Origin: Marinifilum sp. N1E240
GTDB lineage: Bacteria; Bacteroidota; Bacteroidia; Bacteroidales; Marinifilaceae
Assembly: GCF_009295825.1 (NCBI RefSeq)
Contig: NZ_WHKF01000001.1
Span: 1-64,000 of the forward strand
Direction: 5' to 3'
DNA length: 64,000 nt
Part shown: piece by piece, positions 27,890 to 37,353 of the stretch
How the letters are laid out: each line of letters begins with the position of its first letter
Numbering within the stretch: position 1 is the stretch's first letter
The notes under the pieces: generated by a model
What the model was told of the DNA's origin: nothing
The model's input: only the letters and a program-made list of their open reading frames with translations
The model's database searches: none
Made by a program: the position numbers and the translations under genes

Positions 27890-28076
27890 TATTACAATGA
27901 TATTTAGTTAGAAAATGTTGTTTGGTATTTGAATAACGCTAAAGTCATTCGATTATTTTTTACCTTGTGTGATCTTTCAAAACATTCAAAAATACATGCA
28001 AAGAATTGCATTATCAAGATATATGTACCTAAAGCATATTGTTTTGATTTTGTTTAAACAACAAACGAGCTGAAAA

Positions 28077-29270
28077 ATGAAATTAAGAACTTTATTAATT
28101 GCAATACTTGTAACTGGTATGATATTACCGGCTGCAGCTAAAAAGAAAGAGGAAAAAGAGAAATCTTACCAATTTACCATTGAAAAACAATTAGCTGTAA
28201 CGCCAGTTAAAAATCAACATCGTTCGGGAACGTGTTGGGCTCATGGTACCATTTCATTTCTAGAATCGGAACTATTACGTCTTGGAAAAGGAGAGTTTGA
28301 TTTGTCTGAAATGTTTATTGTGAATAGAAATTATCATATGCGTGCTAAAGACTATGTGCGTTTTCATGGGAGTAAGAAATTCTCCGGTGGCGCTGAAGGT
28401 TGGGATGTTTTAGAAGTGATTCGTGAATTTGGAATTACACCTCAAAGTAAATACACAGGAAATACAATTGGGGAAAACATGCCTGTACACGGAGAAATGG
28501 ATGCTGTTCTTAAAGCATATGTTGGTGCCGTGGTAAAGAACAGAAACAAAAAAATAACGCCTGTTTGGATGAAGGGTTTTGATGGTATTCTGGATGCTTA
28601 TTTAGGAGAGATTCCTAAAACTTTCACTTACAAAGGAACTGAATATACGCCAAAATCATTTGCTAAATACCTGGATCTATCAATGGATGATTACGTAAGC
28701 ATAGGTTCGTATACTCACCATCAGTTTTATGAATCATTCATTTTCGAAGGGGCGGATAATTGGTCTTTAGGTGAGATTTACAATGTTCCACTGGATGATA
28801 TGATGACGATTATTGACAAGGCAATTGACAATGGTTATTCGATGGCTTGGGTGAGCGATGTAAGCGATCCAGGTTTTTCGCATCAAAAAGGAGTTTCGGT
28901 GGTTCCGGATACGGATTTTGAAAATATGGACGATTCGGAAATATCGAAATGGGAAAGCATGAGTAAGGATGAAAAATCGACTTATGGTCTGGATTTTCCT
29001 GTTCCTGAAAAAGAGATTACTCAAGAAATGCGTCAAATTACCTTCGACAATTATGAACTAACAGAAGATCATTTAATGCATTTGGTGGGAACCGCAAAAG
29101 ATCAGAATGGAACCAAGTACTATTTGATAAAGAATTCATGGGGAACAGAACGAAATGATCATGGAGGATTCTTTTACGCATCGGAAGCATGGATGAAATA
29201 CAAAAGTATCTCCATAATGCTTCATAAGGATGCTATTCCAGCTAAGATAAAGAAGAAGTTAGGATTGTAA
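28077..29270 (+). CDS. C1-like cysteine peptidase (aminopeptidase C/bleomycin hydrolase type)
   Basis: 397 residues with a signal peptide (MKLRTLLIAILVTGMILPAA). Catalytic elements of papain-fold peptidases: KNQHRSGTCWAHG (oxyanion Gln and nucleophile Cys, near 45-56), DHLMHLVGTAKDQNG (His) and YYLIKNSWGTERNDHGG (Asn). The layout resembles bleomycin hydrolase/PepC, which are usually cytoplasmic; the signal peptide puts this one in the periplasm or outside. The substrate is likely oligopeptides (inference). Confidence 0.9.
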   Translation: MKLRTLLIAILVTGMILPAAAKKKEEKEKSYQFTIEKQLAVTPVKNQHRSGTCWAHGTISFLESELLRLGKGEFDLSEMFIVNRNYHMRAKDYVRFHGSKKFSGGAEGWDVLEVIREFGITPQSKYTGNTIGENMPVHGEMDAVLKAYVGAVVKNRNKKITPVWMKGFDGILDAYLGEIPKTFTYKGTEYTPKSFAKYLDLSMDDYVSIGSYTHHQFYESFIFEGADNWSLGEIYNVPLDDMMTIIDKAIDNGYSMAWVSDVSDPGFSHQKGVSVVPDTDFENMDDSEISKWESMSKDEKSTYGLDFPVPEKEITQEMRQITFDNYELTEDHLMHLVGTAKDQNGTKYYLIKNSWGTERNDHGGFFYASEAWMKYKSISIMLHKDAIPAKIKKKLGL

Positions 29271-29293
29271 AGCATTCAAAGGATATAGGAAAT

Positions 29294-29324
29294 GGACTTG
29301 GATATTGATTCAGGTCCTTTTTTT
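29294..29324 (+). terminator. Terminator of the C1-like peptidase gene
   Basis: Nine-pair stem GGACTTGGA (29294-29302) / TTCAGGTCC (29309-29317) with two G-T pairs, followed by seven T. Confidence 0.8.
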
Positions 29325-29340
29325 GATTTTAAGAAGTTGA

Positions 29341-29583
29341 TAAACGAGCAATAGCACTCTATTGCGCATTAAACAATGGCTTGCTAATAAGATTTGGGTG
29401 GATTTTGAATGGGCGCAACGAGAGTAATCTAGAAAATATGCCTATTGTGCCTGGCAACAATGACCACAAATTAAAAATTATACTAATTGTGCGCAGCCGC
29501 AATCTATATAATCTTGAAATTACATCTATTGTGCTCAGGCACAATACCCATAAATTTGAGAATACATTGAGTGCGCCCATCAA
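29341..29583. repeat. Decayed 42-bp tandem palindromic satellite
   Basis: About six degenerate units, near 29361, 29405, 29444, 29486, 29528 and 29566, spaced 38-44 bases. The best cores are small hairpins such as ATTGTGCTCAGGCACAAT (29528-29545) and ATTGTGCGCAGCCGCAAT (29486-29503), each followed by about 24 A/T-rich bases. Both strands stay open in one frame, and the minus frame reads as a 14-residue repeat with the pattern xIISRLxxLRPxTI. It could be a non-coding minisatellite or a relic of a repeat protein. No start or ribosome site was convincing. Confidence 0.6.
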
Positions 29584-29704
29584 AAATGTACTCCGTAATT
29601 AAAACAAATGCATTTCTGCAATTGGAAATGTAGGAGGTATTATTACAATATCAAGAATTGTAACTGAGAAGTACTTTTGTTTTAACCTAAATTCATTTCT
29701 GAAC

Positions 29705-29736
29705 AAAAACACCACCTCCCGCGTGGGAAGGTGGTG
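29705..29736 (-). terminator. Second (distal) terminator of the SulP gene
   Basis: CACCACCT plus CCC (29710-29720) pairs with GGG and AGGTGGTG (29725-29736) around a GCGT loop with one bulged A, then five T on the minus strand. Confidence 0.8.
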
Positions 29737-29765
29737 AAAAAAAAGCTTCGGGAGAATAATCTCCC
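29737..29765 (-). terminator. First (proximal) terminator of the SulP gene
   Basis: GGGAGA (29750-29755) / TCTCCC (29760-29765) with a four-base loop; on the minus strand GAAGC and eight T follow. It is in tandem with the next hairpin. Confidence 0.6.
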
Positions 29766-29784
29766 AAAACAAATATCTTGAGTT

Positions 29785-31395
29785 TTACTCGATTTTTACT
29801 TTATCGGTTACAACATAGTAACGTGGATCGTCAATATCACGAATAATGACAGATCTAAAATGATCGTCGGCAGTTTGCAACAATTTAATACAATCCTCGC
29901 TTAAATGCTTCAATTTAATGGTTTTTCCGGCATTTTCATATTTTTGAACCAAATTACTGATGGCTTCAATACCTGAGTGATCCGATACTCTTGATTCGAT
30001 AAAATCAATTTCAACTGATTTAGGGTCATTATCAACATCGAATTTGTTCATGAACGTGGTAATTGATCCAAAGAAAAGTGGTCCCCAGATTTCATATACT
30101 TTTGTACCATCAGGCTTTTCCGATTTTCGTGCACGAATTTTACGAGCATTCTCCCAAGAGAATACCAATGCACTTACAATAACACCTACTAATACGGCAA
30201 TTGCCAAATCGAATATCACGGTTAAAGCAGATACCAATATCAATACAAAGGCATCGGCTTTCGGTATTTTATGAAGTATACGGAAACTCGACCATGCAAA
30301 TGTTCCGATAACCACCATAAACATTACACCAACCAAGGCTGCAATTGGTACCATTTCGATTAGCGGAGATGCGAATAGGATAAATGCCAATAAGGTAAGT
30401 GCAGCAATTATACCTGATAATCTTCCACGACCACCTGATTTCACGTTGATAAGAGATTGTCCGATCATTGCACAACCACCCATTCCACCGAAAAATCCGG
30501 TAACGATATTTGCAGCACCTTGTGCCATACACTCGCGATTACCATTACCACGACTGTTAGTGATCTCATCTAAAAGGTTCAAGGTCATTAAGGACTCAAT
30601 TAAACCAATTGCAGCTAATATTGCAGCGTACGGAAGAACAAATATGATGGTTTCCATATTAAAAGGAACCAATGTAAACAGCTGAGTCTGGAAAGTTGGC
30701 AAACCACCTTCTAAACCAGCACCACCACCATCTTTAATAAAGGATCCAACAGTACTTACATCTAATCCGCCAAATATTACAATTGCCGATACCACAAGAA
30801 TACCCGTTAATGCTGCAGGAATTTTACTTGTAAGTTTAGGAAGGAAATACATGATCGCCATGGTCAAGACTACCAATCCAATCATTGTATACATCTCAAG
30901 TCCCTGCAACCAAGCTGTTTCGCCAGCAATTTTCTCAGTAAACATTCCCAATTGCGATAAGAAAATCACAATAGCCAAACCGTTTACAAATCCCATCATT
31001 ACAGGATGAGGAATTAAACGAACAAATTTACCAAAGCGGAATACACCTGCTAAGAACTGAATAATTCCAGTTAGAACAATTGTTGCAAATAGGTAATTCA
31101 ATCCCATATTTTCGATAGGACTAGCCATTGCCATTCCCATTTCGTTTCCTTCTTTTACAAGGCTAACTAATACTACAGCCATTGCTCCGGTTGCTCCGGA
31201 AATCATTCCCGGACGACCACCAAAAACGGAGGTAATCAAGCCGATCATAAATGCAGCATAAAGACCAACCAATGGATCTACGCCTGCTACAAACGCAAAC
31301 GCCACTGCTTCCGGAACCAAGGCAAGTGCCACGGTTAAACCGGATAAAATATCATCTTTTGAATTTTTTGCTTTCTTCCTGAAAAAATCTACCAT
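29785..31395 (-). CDS. SulP family anion transporter with STAS domain
   Basis: 536 residues. About a dozen membrane helices with the SulP signatures LSGLTVALALVPEAVAFAF and GGRPGMISGATGAMAVVL near the N-terminus, then a cytoplasmic STAS domain (about 420-536; KVYEIWGPLFFGSITTF, DFIESRVSDHSGIEAI). SulP proteins carry sulfate, bicarbonate or dicarboxylates across the cytoplasmic membrane; the substrate cannot be decided. The STAS Ser/Asp region is intact. Monocistronic, with double terminators. Confidence 0.93.
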   Translation of the reverse strand: MVDFFRKKAKNSKDDILSGLTVALALVPEAVAFAFVAGVDPLVGLYAAFMIGLITSVFGGRPGMISGATGAMAVVLVSLVKEGNEMGMAMASPIENMGLNYLFATIVLTGIIQFLAGVFRFGKFVRLIPHPVMMGFVNGLAIVIFLSQLGMFTEKIAGETAWLQGLEMYTMIGLVVLTMAIMYFLPKLTSKIPAALTGILVVSAIVIFGGLDVSTVGSFIKDGGGAGLEGGLPTFQTQLFTLVPFNMETIIFVLPYAAILAAIGLIESLMTLNLLDEITNSRGNGNRECMAQGAANIVTGFFGGMGGCAMIGQSLINVKSGGRGRLSGIIAALTLLAFILFASPLIEMVPIAALVGVMFMVVIGTFAWSSFRILHKIPKADAFVLILVSALTVIFDLAIAVLVGVIVSALVFSWENARKIRARKSEKPDGTKVYEIWGPLFFGSITTFMNKFDVDNDPKSVEIDFIESRVSDHSGIEAISNLVQKYENAGKTIKLKHLSEDCIKLLQTADDHFRSVIIRDIDDPRYYVVTDKVKIE

Positions 31396-31422
31396 TTCAA
31401 CTTAAAAAATTGATTAAGGGCG

Positions 31423-31430
31423 CAAAAGTA
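31423..31430 (-). promoter_or_regulatory. Candidate -7 box of the SulP gene
   Basis: TACTTTTG on the minus strand, 28 bases before the start codon. No TTG at the -33 position. The rest of 31431-31703 holds no recognisable feature. Confidence 0.45.
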
Positions 31431-31703
31431 GCCTTTTTGTTTTTACTAGAGCTAATACTGTGTGAAAGTATTTCTGATTATTTGAGCGAAAACGATTTAT
31501 ATGCTGTGAAACATGTTTAGATGGGAATGAATGATGAAATATCAGATTCTATTTATTCTTACTCAATTCAAAAATTATTTTTTTTTGCTCTTCTAATTTC
31601 CTTAAATTGAATTCAGTAAATAGAACTTCTTGTTAAAGACTCTTGCCCTTATTTTGGGGATTGTGATTTGTTGATTGATAGATATATTATTAATCGGAGT
31701 GAG

Positions 31704-31970
31704 ATGAAAAGAGTAATAAAAGACTATAAAAGCATAGGATTGGAATTGTTCCAACTTTTAATAAAGTCATTTCCCGATGGGATTTACGAAGACGATCTAA
31801 TTAGTATTAGAACACCCTCAGGTAAAATTATAAAGGTAATTGAGTTGAAAACAGAGGACACAGATTACCTTATAAAAATGGATAAGGAAATGCAAACCCA
31901 AATGGATTCATTTACAGGTGATTTTGAGGGATTAGATCCTTATTCAGATGGATATAGGAGTAGTCCTTAA
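31704..31970 (+). CDS. Small hypothetical protein
   Basis: 88 residues from ATG 31704 ([19 protein letters not shown]), preceded by GGAGTGAG, a better ribosome site than usual here; an earlier in-frame start at 31668 lacks one. No signal peptide or membrane segment. The N-terminal half is a likely helix ([19 protein letters not shown]), then two beta-like stretches ([20 protein letters not shown]), then an acidic tail. No family recognised. Its stop overlaps the convergent dxs stop by four bases (TTAA). Confidence 0.7.
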   Translation: MKRVIKDYKSIGLELFQLLIKSFPDGIYEDDLISIRTPSGKIIKVIELKTEDTDYLIKMDKEMQTQMDSFTGDFEGLDPYSDGYRSSP

Positions 31971-33880
31971 TTGGTTTTTGGTGCTAATATTTTAGTGACA
32001 GCTTTAACAATTCCTTCTTTGTCGTAACCGCATTCTTTATAGAGTTCTTGCTGGCTTCCTTGTTCTACCCAACGATCAGGAACTCCCAGACGTTTTACAC
32101 GGCTACTGTAATCATTATCACTCATAAATTCCAATACTGCAGAGCCTAAACCTCCAACAATACAGCCATCTTCGAGTGTAATGATATTACTGAAATTGCT
32201 GAATACCTCATGAAGAAGTTCTTCATCAATTGGCTTAAGGTATCGCATATCGTAATGAGCAATAGAAAGATTTCCTTTTTCCAATTCTTCGATGGCATCC
32301 ATTGCTTCCATTCCAATTGCGCCAATGGAAAGAATAGCCAAATCTTTACCATCCTTCAATTTTTGACCTTTACCAACCGGAAGAATTTCAAATTCTTTTT
32401 TCCAATCTACAATTCTTCCTTTTCCTCTAGGATAACGAATAGAGAATGCACCCATATTTTCCTGCTGAGCGGTAAACATTAAGTTACGAAGCTCAATTGC
32501 GTTTAAAGGAGAAGCAATAGTCAAGTTGGGCACACAACGCATAAAAGCGAGATCGTATACCCCATGATGAGTAGCTCCATCGGCGCCAACCAATCCACCT
32601 CTGTCTAAACAGAAAACTGCATTTACATTTTGCAAAGCCACATCATGTATTACCTGATCGTAGGCTCGCTGCATGAATGATGAATAGATAGCACAGAAAG
32701 GCAGTTTGCCCTGAGCAGCCAATCCACCAGCGAAAGTTACAGCATGTTGTTCTGCAATACCTACATCGAATGCTCGATCGGGCATTTTTTCCATCATGAT
32801 ATTTAATGAACTTCCTGTTGGCATAGCCGGAGTTATTCCAACTATTTTATCGTTCATTTCAGCCAACTCTACCAATGTGTTACCAAAAACTTCCTGAAAT
32901 TTAGGAGCTTGAGGTTCGGTAGGAGCTTGCGTTAAGATTTTACCAGTTTTTATATCGAATTTACCAGGAGCATGCCAGTAAGTTTGGTCAATCTCAGCTT
33001 GTTTAAAGCCTTTACCTTTCTTGGTAATGCAATGTAAAATCTTAGGTCCGGGAATGTTTTGTAGATCACTCAACACTTTTACCATGTGATTTACATCGTG
33101 TCCATCAACAGGACCAAAATATCTGAAATTTAAAGCCTCAAAAAGGTTACTTTGTTTCAATAAAATGGTTTTGATGCCATTCTCAACCTTCTGAAATGCT
33201 TTTTGTGTATTTGGATTGATGCGATTGAATTTCCCAAGAAATCGCCACACATCATTTTTTACCTTATTATAGGTTTGTGAGGTTGTGATATCCAAAAGGT
33301 AATCGTTTAAACCACCTGTGTTTGGATCGATTGCCATATTGTTGTCATTCAATATCACCAACAAATCGGCATTGTTCCCTGCAGCATTGTTTAGACCTTC
33401 GAAAGCCAATCCGGCAGTCATGGAACCATCGCCAATAACGGCAACAGTTTTACGATCTTTTTCTCCGCTAAGTTGAGCTGCAACCGCCATTCCCAAAGCA
33501 GCAGAAATAGAAGTAGAGGAGTGACCTACAGTAAATGAATCGTATTCACTTTCGTTGCGATTTGGAAAACCACTAATCCCTTTGTATTTGCGATTTGTAT
33601 GGAAAGCATCTTTTCGTCCGGTCAGTATTTTATGACCGTAAGCCTGATGTCCAACATCCCAAACCAAATTGTCGTAAGGTGTATTGAGTACATAGTGAAG
33701 GGCTACAGTTAGTTCAACCACACCCAAGCTGGCTCCAAAGTGTCCTGGATTATTTGATACTTGCTCAATAATCTCCTGACGTAATTCAGAACATACCTGA
33801 ATCAGATCATCCTCAGAAACCTTTTTAAGATCTGAAGGATAATTAATTTGATCCAATATTTTTCTATCAGCTTTCGCCAT
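31967..33880 (-). CDS. dxs: 1-deoxy-D-xylulose-5-phosphate synthase
   Basis: 637 residues from ATG 33880 ([15 protein letters not shown]); an upstream open extension of 65 codons has no family counterpart. Thiamine diphosphate enzyme condensing pyruvate and glyceraldehyde 3-phosphate, the first step of the MEP isoprenoid pathway. Key segments: [52 protein letters not shown] (metal and cofactor site), [13 protein letters not shown] and [15 protein letters not shown]. The transketolase C-terminal domain is complete. No neighbouring MEP genes in the window. Confidence 0.97.
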   Translation of the reverse strand: MAKADRKILDQINYPSDLKKVSEDDLIQVCSELRQEIIEQVSNNPGHFGASLGVVELTVALHYVLNTPYDNLVWDVGHQAYGHKILTGRKDAFHTNRKYKGISGFPNRNESEYDSFTVGHSSTSISAALGMAVAAQLSGEKDRKTVAVIGDGSMTAGLAFEGLNNAAGNNADLLVILNDNNMAIDPNTGGLNDYLLDITTSQTYNKVKNDVWRFLGKFNRINPNTQKAFQKVENGIKTILLKQSNLFEALNFRYFGPVDGHDVNHMVKVLSDLQNIPGPKILHCITKKGKGFKQAEIDQTYWHAPGKFDIKTGKILTQAPTEPQAPKFQEVFGNTLVELAEMNDKIVGITPAMPTGSSLNIMMEKMPDRAFDVGIAEQHAVTFAGGLAAQGKLPFCAIYSSFMQRAYDQVIHDVALQNVNAVFCLDRGGLVGADGATHHGVYDLAFMRCVPNLTIASPLNAIELRNLMFTAQQENMGAFSIRYPRGKGRIVDWKKEFEILPVGKGQKLKDGKDLAILSIGAIGMEAMDAIEELEKGNLSIAHYDMRYLKPIDEELLHEVFSNFSNIITLEDGCIVGGLGSAVLEFMSDNDYSSRVKRLGVPDRWVEQGSQQELYKECGYDKEGIVKAVTKILAPKTN

Positions 33881-34266
33881 GTACGAATTTCCCCTTTTTA
33901 TCGTTAAAAGAAATAAAACAGATGTAAGACTGTTAGTCAGACATATAAAATATCTATTCCCTTGAAATATTGCACGAATATAATAAATAATTAACAAGTA
34001 ATCTTTGAATTGCTTGTGTCTATAAAACGCTGTATGCTTATATTTGTTTGTATGATATTCATTAATGCAATACATCTCATTAAGTTAATGTTCTATTTTT
34101 CAGATTTTTTTAAATAAGGGATTGTAACAGGTATAAAGTCGCAAGAGCTTTAGGAACTCATTTTTCTTAATACTTTAATCTTGATACTTTAGAATGAGAT
34201 TTGATAATAAGAGGAAAAATTCAACCATTGTAGTATATAGCATTCATTAAAATAAGGATTATAAAC
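33881..34266. other. 386-bp intergenic region without a gene
   Basis: A divergent gap between dxs and the OmpA-like gene. A/T-rich. ATACTTTA occurs twice close together (near 34170-34190, TTAATACTTTAATCTTGATACTTTAG), like simple dispersed words seen in Bacteroidota intergenic DNA. No full TAnnTTTG promoter was found on either strand. Confidence 0.5.
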
Positions 34267-35277
34267 ATGTTCAAAAAAGTAAGCCCAATTATTATTGCCA
34301 TTTTATTGGTGATTTCGATGTTTTCTTGTGTACCAACCAGACAATTCCAGGAACTCCAGAACAAGCAGGCAACCTGCATGGAAGAGTTGGAAATGATGAA
34401 GGATAAAAATCTGGAATTAACAGAGAGTAATAATGAGTTATCCGGGAAGTATGGTGTGTTAGAGGATAAATACAATAATATGCTTGCTGATACTGTGACT
34501 TTATCCAGAAGATTGCAGTCTGCTCGAGAAAGATTAAATCGATTGGAAAAGAGCAATCAGGATCTATTAAATCAATTATCGGGTATGCAAGCGGGAAATG
34601 CCAAGGAGACAAAAGCCTTGCTCGAACAAATACGTAAAGCACAAAACAATTTGCGATTGAGAGAGGATGAGGTACTGGCTTTAGAAAAAGAGATGGATGC
34701 TCGCAAAAGGAGGTTGGATGCTCTTCAGGTGGAGTTAGGCAAACGAGACCAAAGAATGCGAGAATTAGAAACGGCTTTAAATAGAAAAGATGCTGCGGTT
34801 AAAGCCTTAAAGCAAAAAGTAATGAGGGCTCTTACTGGTTTTGAAGGAAATGGTTTATCAATTACTACGAAGAATGGAAAAGTATATGTTTCAATGGATG
34901 AAAAACTGCTTTTCAAATCGGGAAGTTATCAGGTTGATCAAAGAGGTGTGCAGGCATTGGGACAGCTATCTAAAGTATTGGCTCAAAATAAAGACATTAA
35001 TGTAATGATTGAAGGACACACCGATAATGTCCCTTATAATGGAAGTGGTGCTTTAAAAGACAATTGGGATTTAAGTGTGAAGCGAGCAACTTCTATTGTT
35101 CGAATCATTGTTCACAACAAATCTGTAGCAGCAAGTCGATTAACCGTTGCTGGTCGTGGCGAGTTTATTCCGGTTGAAAGCAATTCAACTTCAGTTGGAA
35201 GAAGCAAGAACCGAAGAACAGAAATTATTCTGACACCTAAATTGGATGAGTTGTTTAGATTGCTTGATAGCAATTAG
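34267..35277 (+). CDS. OmpA-family lipoprotein with coiled coil
   Basis: 336 residues. Lipoprotein signal with lipobox ISMFSC (Cys near 21). Residues about 27-185 form a long coiled coil (repeated L/K/E heptads). The C-terminal OmpA peptidoglycan-binding domain (about 205-330) has VMIEGHTDNVPYNG, NWDLSVKRATSIV and NRRTEIILTP, with the conserved Asp and Arg for meso-diaminopimelate. It probably ties the outer membrane to the cell wall. The four-helix-bundle gene lies 58 bases downstream with no terminator seen. Confidence 0.93.
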   Translation: MFKKVSPIIIAILLVISMFSCVPTRQFQELQNKQATCMEELEMMKDKNLELTESNNELSGKYGVLEDKYNNMLADTVTLSRRLQSARERLNRLEKSNQDLLNQLSGMQAGNAKETKALLEQIRKAQNNLRLREDEVLALEKEMDARKRRLDALQVELGKRDQRMRELETALNRKDAAVKALKQKVMRALTGFEGNGLSITTKNGKVYVSMDEKLLFKSGSYQVDQRGVQALGQLSKVLAQNKDINVMIEGHTDNVPYNGSGALKDNWDLSVKRATSIVRIIVHNKSVAASRLTVAGRGEFIPVESNSTSVGRSKNRRTEIILTPKLDELFRLLDSN

Positions 35278-35318
35278 AGCCTCAAGCTGCAAGCTATAAG
35301 CCTCAAGTTACAAGAGTA
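35278..35318. repeat. CAAG-rich intergenic repeat, left arm
   Basis: Several copies of the word (C)TCAAG(C/T)T(G/A)CAAG: TCAAGCTGCAAG then TCAAGTTACAAG. The same word occurs in inverted order after the next gene. Similar CAAGCTACAAG runs appear at 38072-38098, upstream of pyrH. Confidence 0.6.
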
Positions 35319-35335
35319 TTTTAAATTAAAGTAGC

Positions 35336-35683
35336 ATGAAAAATTTCAAGAAGTTAACAGTTTGGCAAAAAAGTATGGTGCTGGTTAAGGATGTTTATAT
35401 CCTCGTAAAACAGTTACCTGTTGAGGAAAAATATGGACTACAAAGCCAAACTAGTAGAGCAGTAATTTCTATTCCTAGTAATATTGCGGAGGGATGCAGT
35501 AGACATTCGGATAAAGAATTTAAGCGTTTCTTAGAGATTGCATTGGGTTCTGCATTTGAATTGGAAACACAACTTTTATTGATACGAGAGCTAAAATTAA
35601 TTGATAAAGAACTTATTGTGATAATTGACAAAACATGTGAAATACAGAAAATGTTACAGGGATTAATGAGATCCGTAAATTAA
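35336..35683 (+). CDS. Four-helix-bundle protein (S23/IVP family)
   Basis: 115 residues with the pattern of the '23S rRNA intervening sequence' or four-helix-bundle family: FKKLTVWQKSMVLVKDVY, GLQSQTSRAVISIPSNIAEG, FKRFLEIALGSAFELETQL. No catalytic residues are expected. Members are found in rRNA intervening sequences and beside diversity-generating retroelements, but also alone as here. The role is unknown. The gene is bracketed by inverted CAAG-type repeats, suggesting it arrived or moves with them. Confidence 0.9.
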   Translation: MKNFKKLTVWQKSMVLVKDVYILVKQLPVEEKYGLQSQTSRAVISIPSNIAEGCSRHSDKEFKRFLEIALGSAFELETQLLLIRELKLIDKELIVIIDKTCEIQKMLQGLMRSVN

Positions 35684-35690
35684 ATATTAA

Positions 35691-35750
35691 AAGCCTTCAA
35701 GATTATAGTTTCTAGTACTTTCTTGAAGCTTGAGTCTTGTAACTTGAACC
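35691..35750. repeat. CAAG-rich intergenic repeat, right arm
   Basis: CTTGTAACTTGAA (35737-35749) is the inverse of TTCAAGTTACAAG, matching the left arm's TCAAGTTACAAG. CTTGAAGCTTGAG (35722-35734) inverts the other word. It lies directly after the four-helix-bundle gene. Confidence 0.6.
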
Positions 35751-35761
35751 TTTATTAAATT

Positions 35762-36550
35762 ATGCAACTAAACAAATCCATAATCGCCATGGTGCATGTG
35801 CAGGCATTGCCAGGAACACCAGGAAATAAATACAGTGTAGAGAAAATTTGTGAAATAGCTGTGAAGGAAGCAGAAATCTATGCCGAAACTGGTGTAGATG
35901 CCATTCTGCTTGAGAATATGCACGATGTTCCTTATTTAAAAGGATCGGTAGGACCAGAAATAACAGCCAGCATGGCAGTGGTAGCCAATGCTGTTCGTGA
36001 GGCGGTTGATTTGCCTTTGGGAATTCAGATTCTAGCTGGAGCAAATAAAGAGGCTTTGGCTGTGGCAAAAGCTGCCAATTTTCAATTTATAAGAGCCGAG
36101 GGTTTTGTATTTGGACATTTGGCTGATGAGGGTTATATGGAATCTTGCGCAGGAGAATTGCTTCGCTATAGAAAAGCAATAGGAGCAGAAGATGTGAAAG
36201 TTTTTACCGACATTAAGAAGAAGCACAGCTCGCATGCTATTACCGCTGATGTGGATATTGATGAAACTGCAAAAGCAGCAGAATTCTTTCTAAGCGATGG
36301 ATTGATCGTAACGGGATCGTCAACCGGTAAAGCTGTTTATTTGCACGAGTTAAAAAGTTTGAAAGATAAAGTTCATACTCCAGTATTAATCGGTTCAGGA
36401 ATTACGGCTGATAATATAGAGGAATATTGGGATTACGCTTCCGGTTTTATTGTGGGTTCGCATTTTAAGGAAGAAGGTTATTGGCGAAACAAAATATCAA
36501 AGGAAAGGTTAAAGATGTTTATGAAGAAAGTGAAAGACTTAAGAGCATAA
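35762..36550 (+). CDS. BtpA/SgcQ family protein
   Basis: 262 residues, cytoplasmic TIM-barrel type. MVHVQALPGTPG at the N-terminus, ILLENMHDVPYLKG, VGPEITASMAVVA, FIRAEGFVFGHLADEGYMES, DIKKKHSSHAITADVDI and GLIVTGSSTGK are the blocks of the BtpA/SgcQ family. BtpA affects photosystem I assembly in cyanobacteria and SgcQ is a putative sugar enzyme; the role in a non-phototroph is unknown. Ends directly at a bidirectional terminator shared with frr. Confidence 0.92.
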   Translation: MQLNKSIIAMVHVQALPGTPGNKYSVEKICEIAVKEAEIYAETGVDAILLENMHDVPYLKGSVGPEITASMAVVANAVREAVDLPLGIQILAGANKEALAVAKAANFQFIRAEGFVFGHLADEGYMESCAGELLRYRKAIGAEDVKVFTDIKKKHSSHAITADVDIDETAKAAEFFLSDGLIVTGSSTGKAVYLHELKSLKDKVHTPVLIGSGITADNIEEYWDYASGFIVGSHFKEEGYWRNKISKERLKMFMKKVKDLRA

Positions 36551-36584
36551 AAAAAGCTGCCTATTGGCAGCTTTTTCTTTTTTT
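36551..36584. terminator. Bidirectional terminator between the BtpA-family gene and frr
   Basis: AAAAAGCTGCC (36551-36561) / GGCAGCTTTTT (36566-36576), loop TATT, with T on the plus strand and T on the minus strand after the A-tract. Confidence 0.85.
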
Positions 36585-37146
36585 ATATGGTCATAATATC
36601 TTTCTCCTTAGCCACGAGAAGATCATCAATTTTTTTACCGAACATATCGGTCATATTTTGAACTTCTGCTTCAGCATCCTTCTCCAAATCCTCAGAAAGA
36701 CCTTCTTTAATCAATTTTTTCAACTCAACATTAGTATCGCGACGAGCGTTACGAATACTAACTTTAGCATTTTCGCATTCTGCTTTTGATTGTTTTACCA
36801 AATCGCCACGACGCTCCTCTGTTAAAGCTGGAATATTAATACGAATAACTTCTCCATTGTTATCAGGATTAAATCCTAAATTGGAGTTCATAATTGCTTT
36901 CTCGATTGGATTAATCATTGTTCTTTCCCAAGGTTGTACGGCAATAGTTCTCGGATCTGGAACACTAACGTTCGCAACCTGAGCTAGAGGTGTCATACTG
37001 CCATAGTAATCAACCATAACACCGTTTAACATACTTGGGCTTGCCTTACCGGCACGTATTTTAAGTAATTCTTTTTCAAGATGGTCCATTGCAGACTCCA
37101 TCTTTTCCTTTGCATCTTCAAGATACATTTGAACTTCTTCATTCAT
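36583..37146 (-). CDS. frr: Ribosome recycling factor
   Basis: 187 residues, full length for the family. Segments: HLEKELLKIRAGKASPSMLN, VSVPDPRTIAVQPWE, AIMNSNLGFNPDNNGEVIRI, LTEERRGDLVKQSKAECENA. With EF-G it splits the post-termination ribosome. Last gene of the rplM-rpsI-rpsB-tsf-pyrH-frr arrangement; the 207-base gap to pyrH holds repeat sequence, so it may have its own promoter. Confidence 0.98.
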   Translation of the reverse strand: MNEEVQMYLEDAKEKMESAMDHLEKELLKIRAGKASPSMLNGVMVDYYGSMTPLAQVANVSVPDPRTIAVQPWERTMINPIEKAIMNSNLGFNPDNNGEVIRINIPALTEERRGDLVKQSKAECENAKVSIRNARRDTNVELKKLIKEGLSEDLEKDAEAEVQNMTDMFGKKIDDLLVAKEKDIMTI

Positions 37147-37199
37147 AGGAGAAAGATTTTAATTGTAATTATTGATCAGTGTATGTGCTTACAAAAATA

Positions 37200-37350
37200 T
37201 AAAAAAAAGCTTTTAGCTGTAGGTTTTTAGCTATTGGTTGATTTTTAAATTTCAACAGATTACAGCTTTGATGATATGTATATCCTAATAGGAAATTCAA
37301 TCTTACTAAAGATAATACTTTTTTCTAAAAGCTAATGGCTAATTCTTAGC
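37200..37350. repeat. Intergenic AGCTTTTAGC-type repeat pair
   Basis: AGCTTTTAGCTGTAGG and TTTTTAGCTATTGG (37208-37241) face CTAAAAGCTAATGGCTAA (37325-37342), giving imperfect inverted arms in the pyrH-frr gap. No gene seen. Confidence 0.4.
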
Positions 37351-37353
37351 CGC

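Noticed and set aside
29341-29583. CRISPR array
   Set aside because: The period resembles some arrays, but the units are degenerate, the supposed spacers are similar to each other, and no cas gene is near.
29359-29602. Open frames of about 73 codons on both strands in the satellite
   Set aside because: No credible start or ribosome site and both strands equally open, a by-product of a 42-base period; recorded as a repeat instead.
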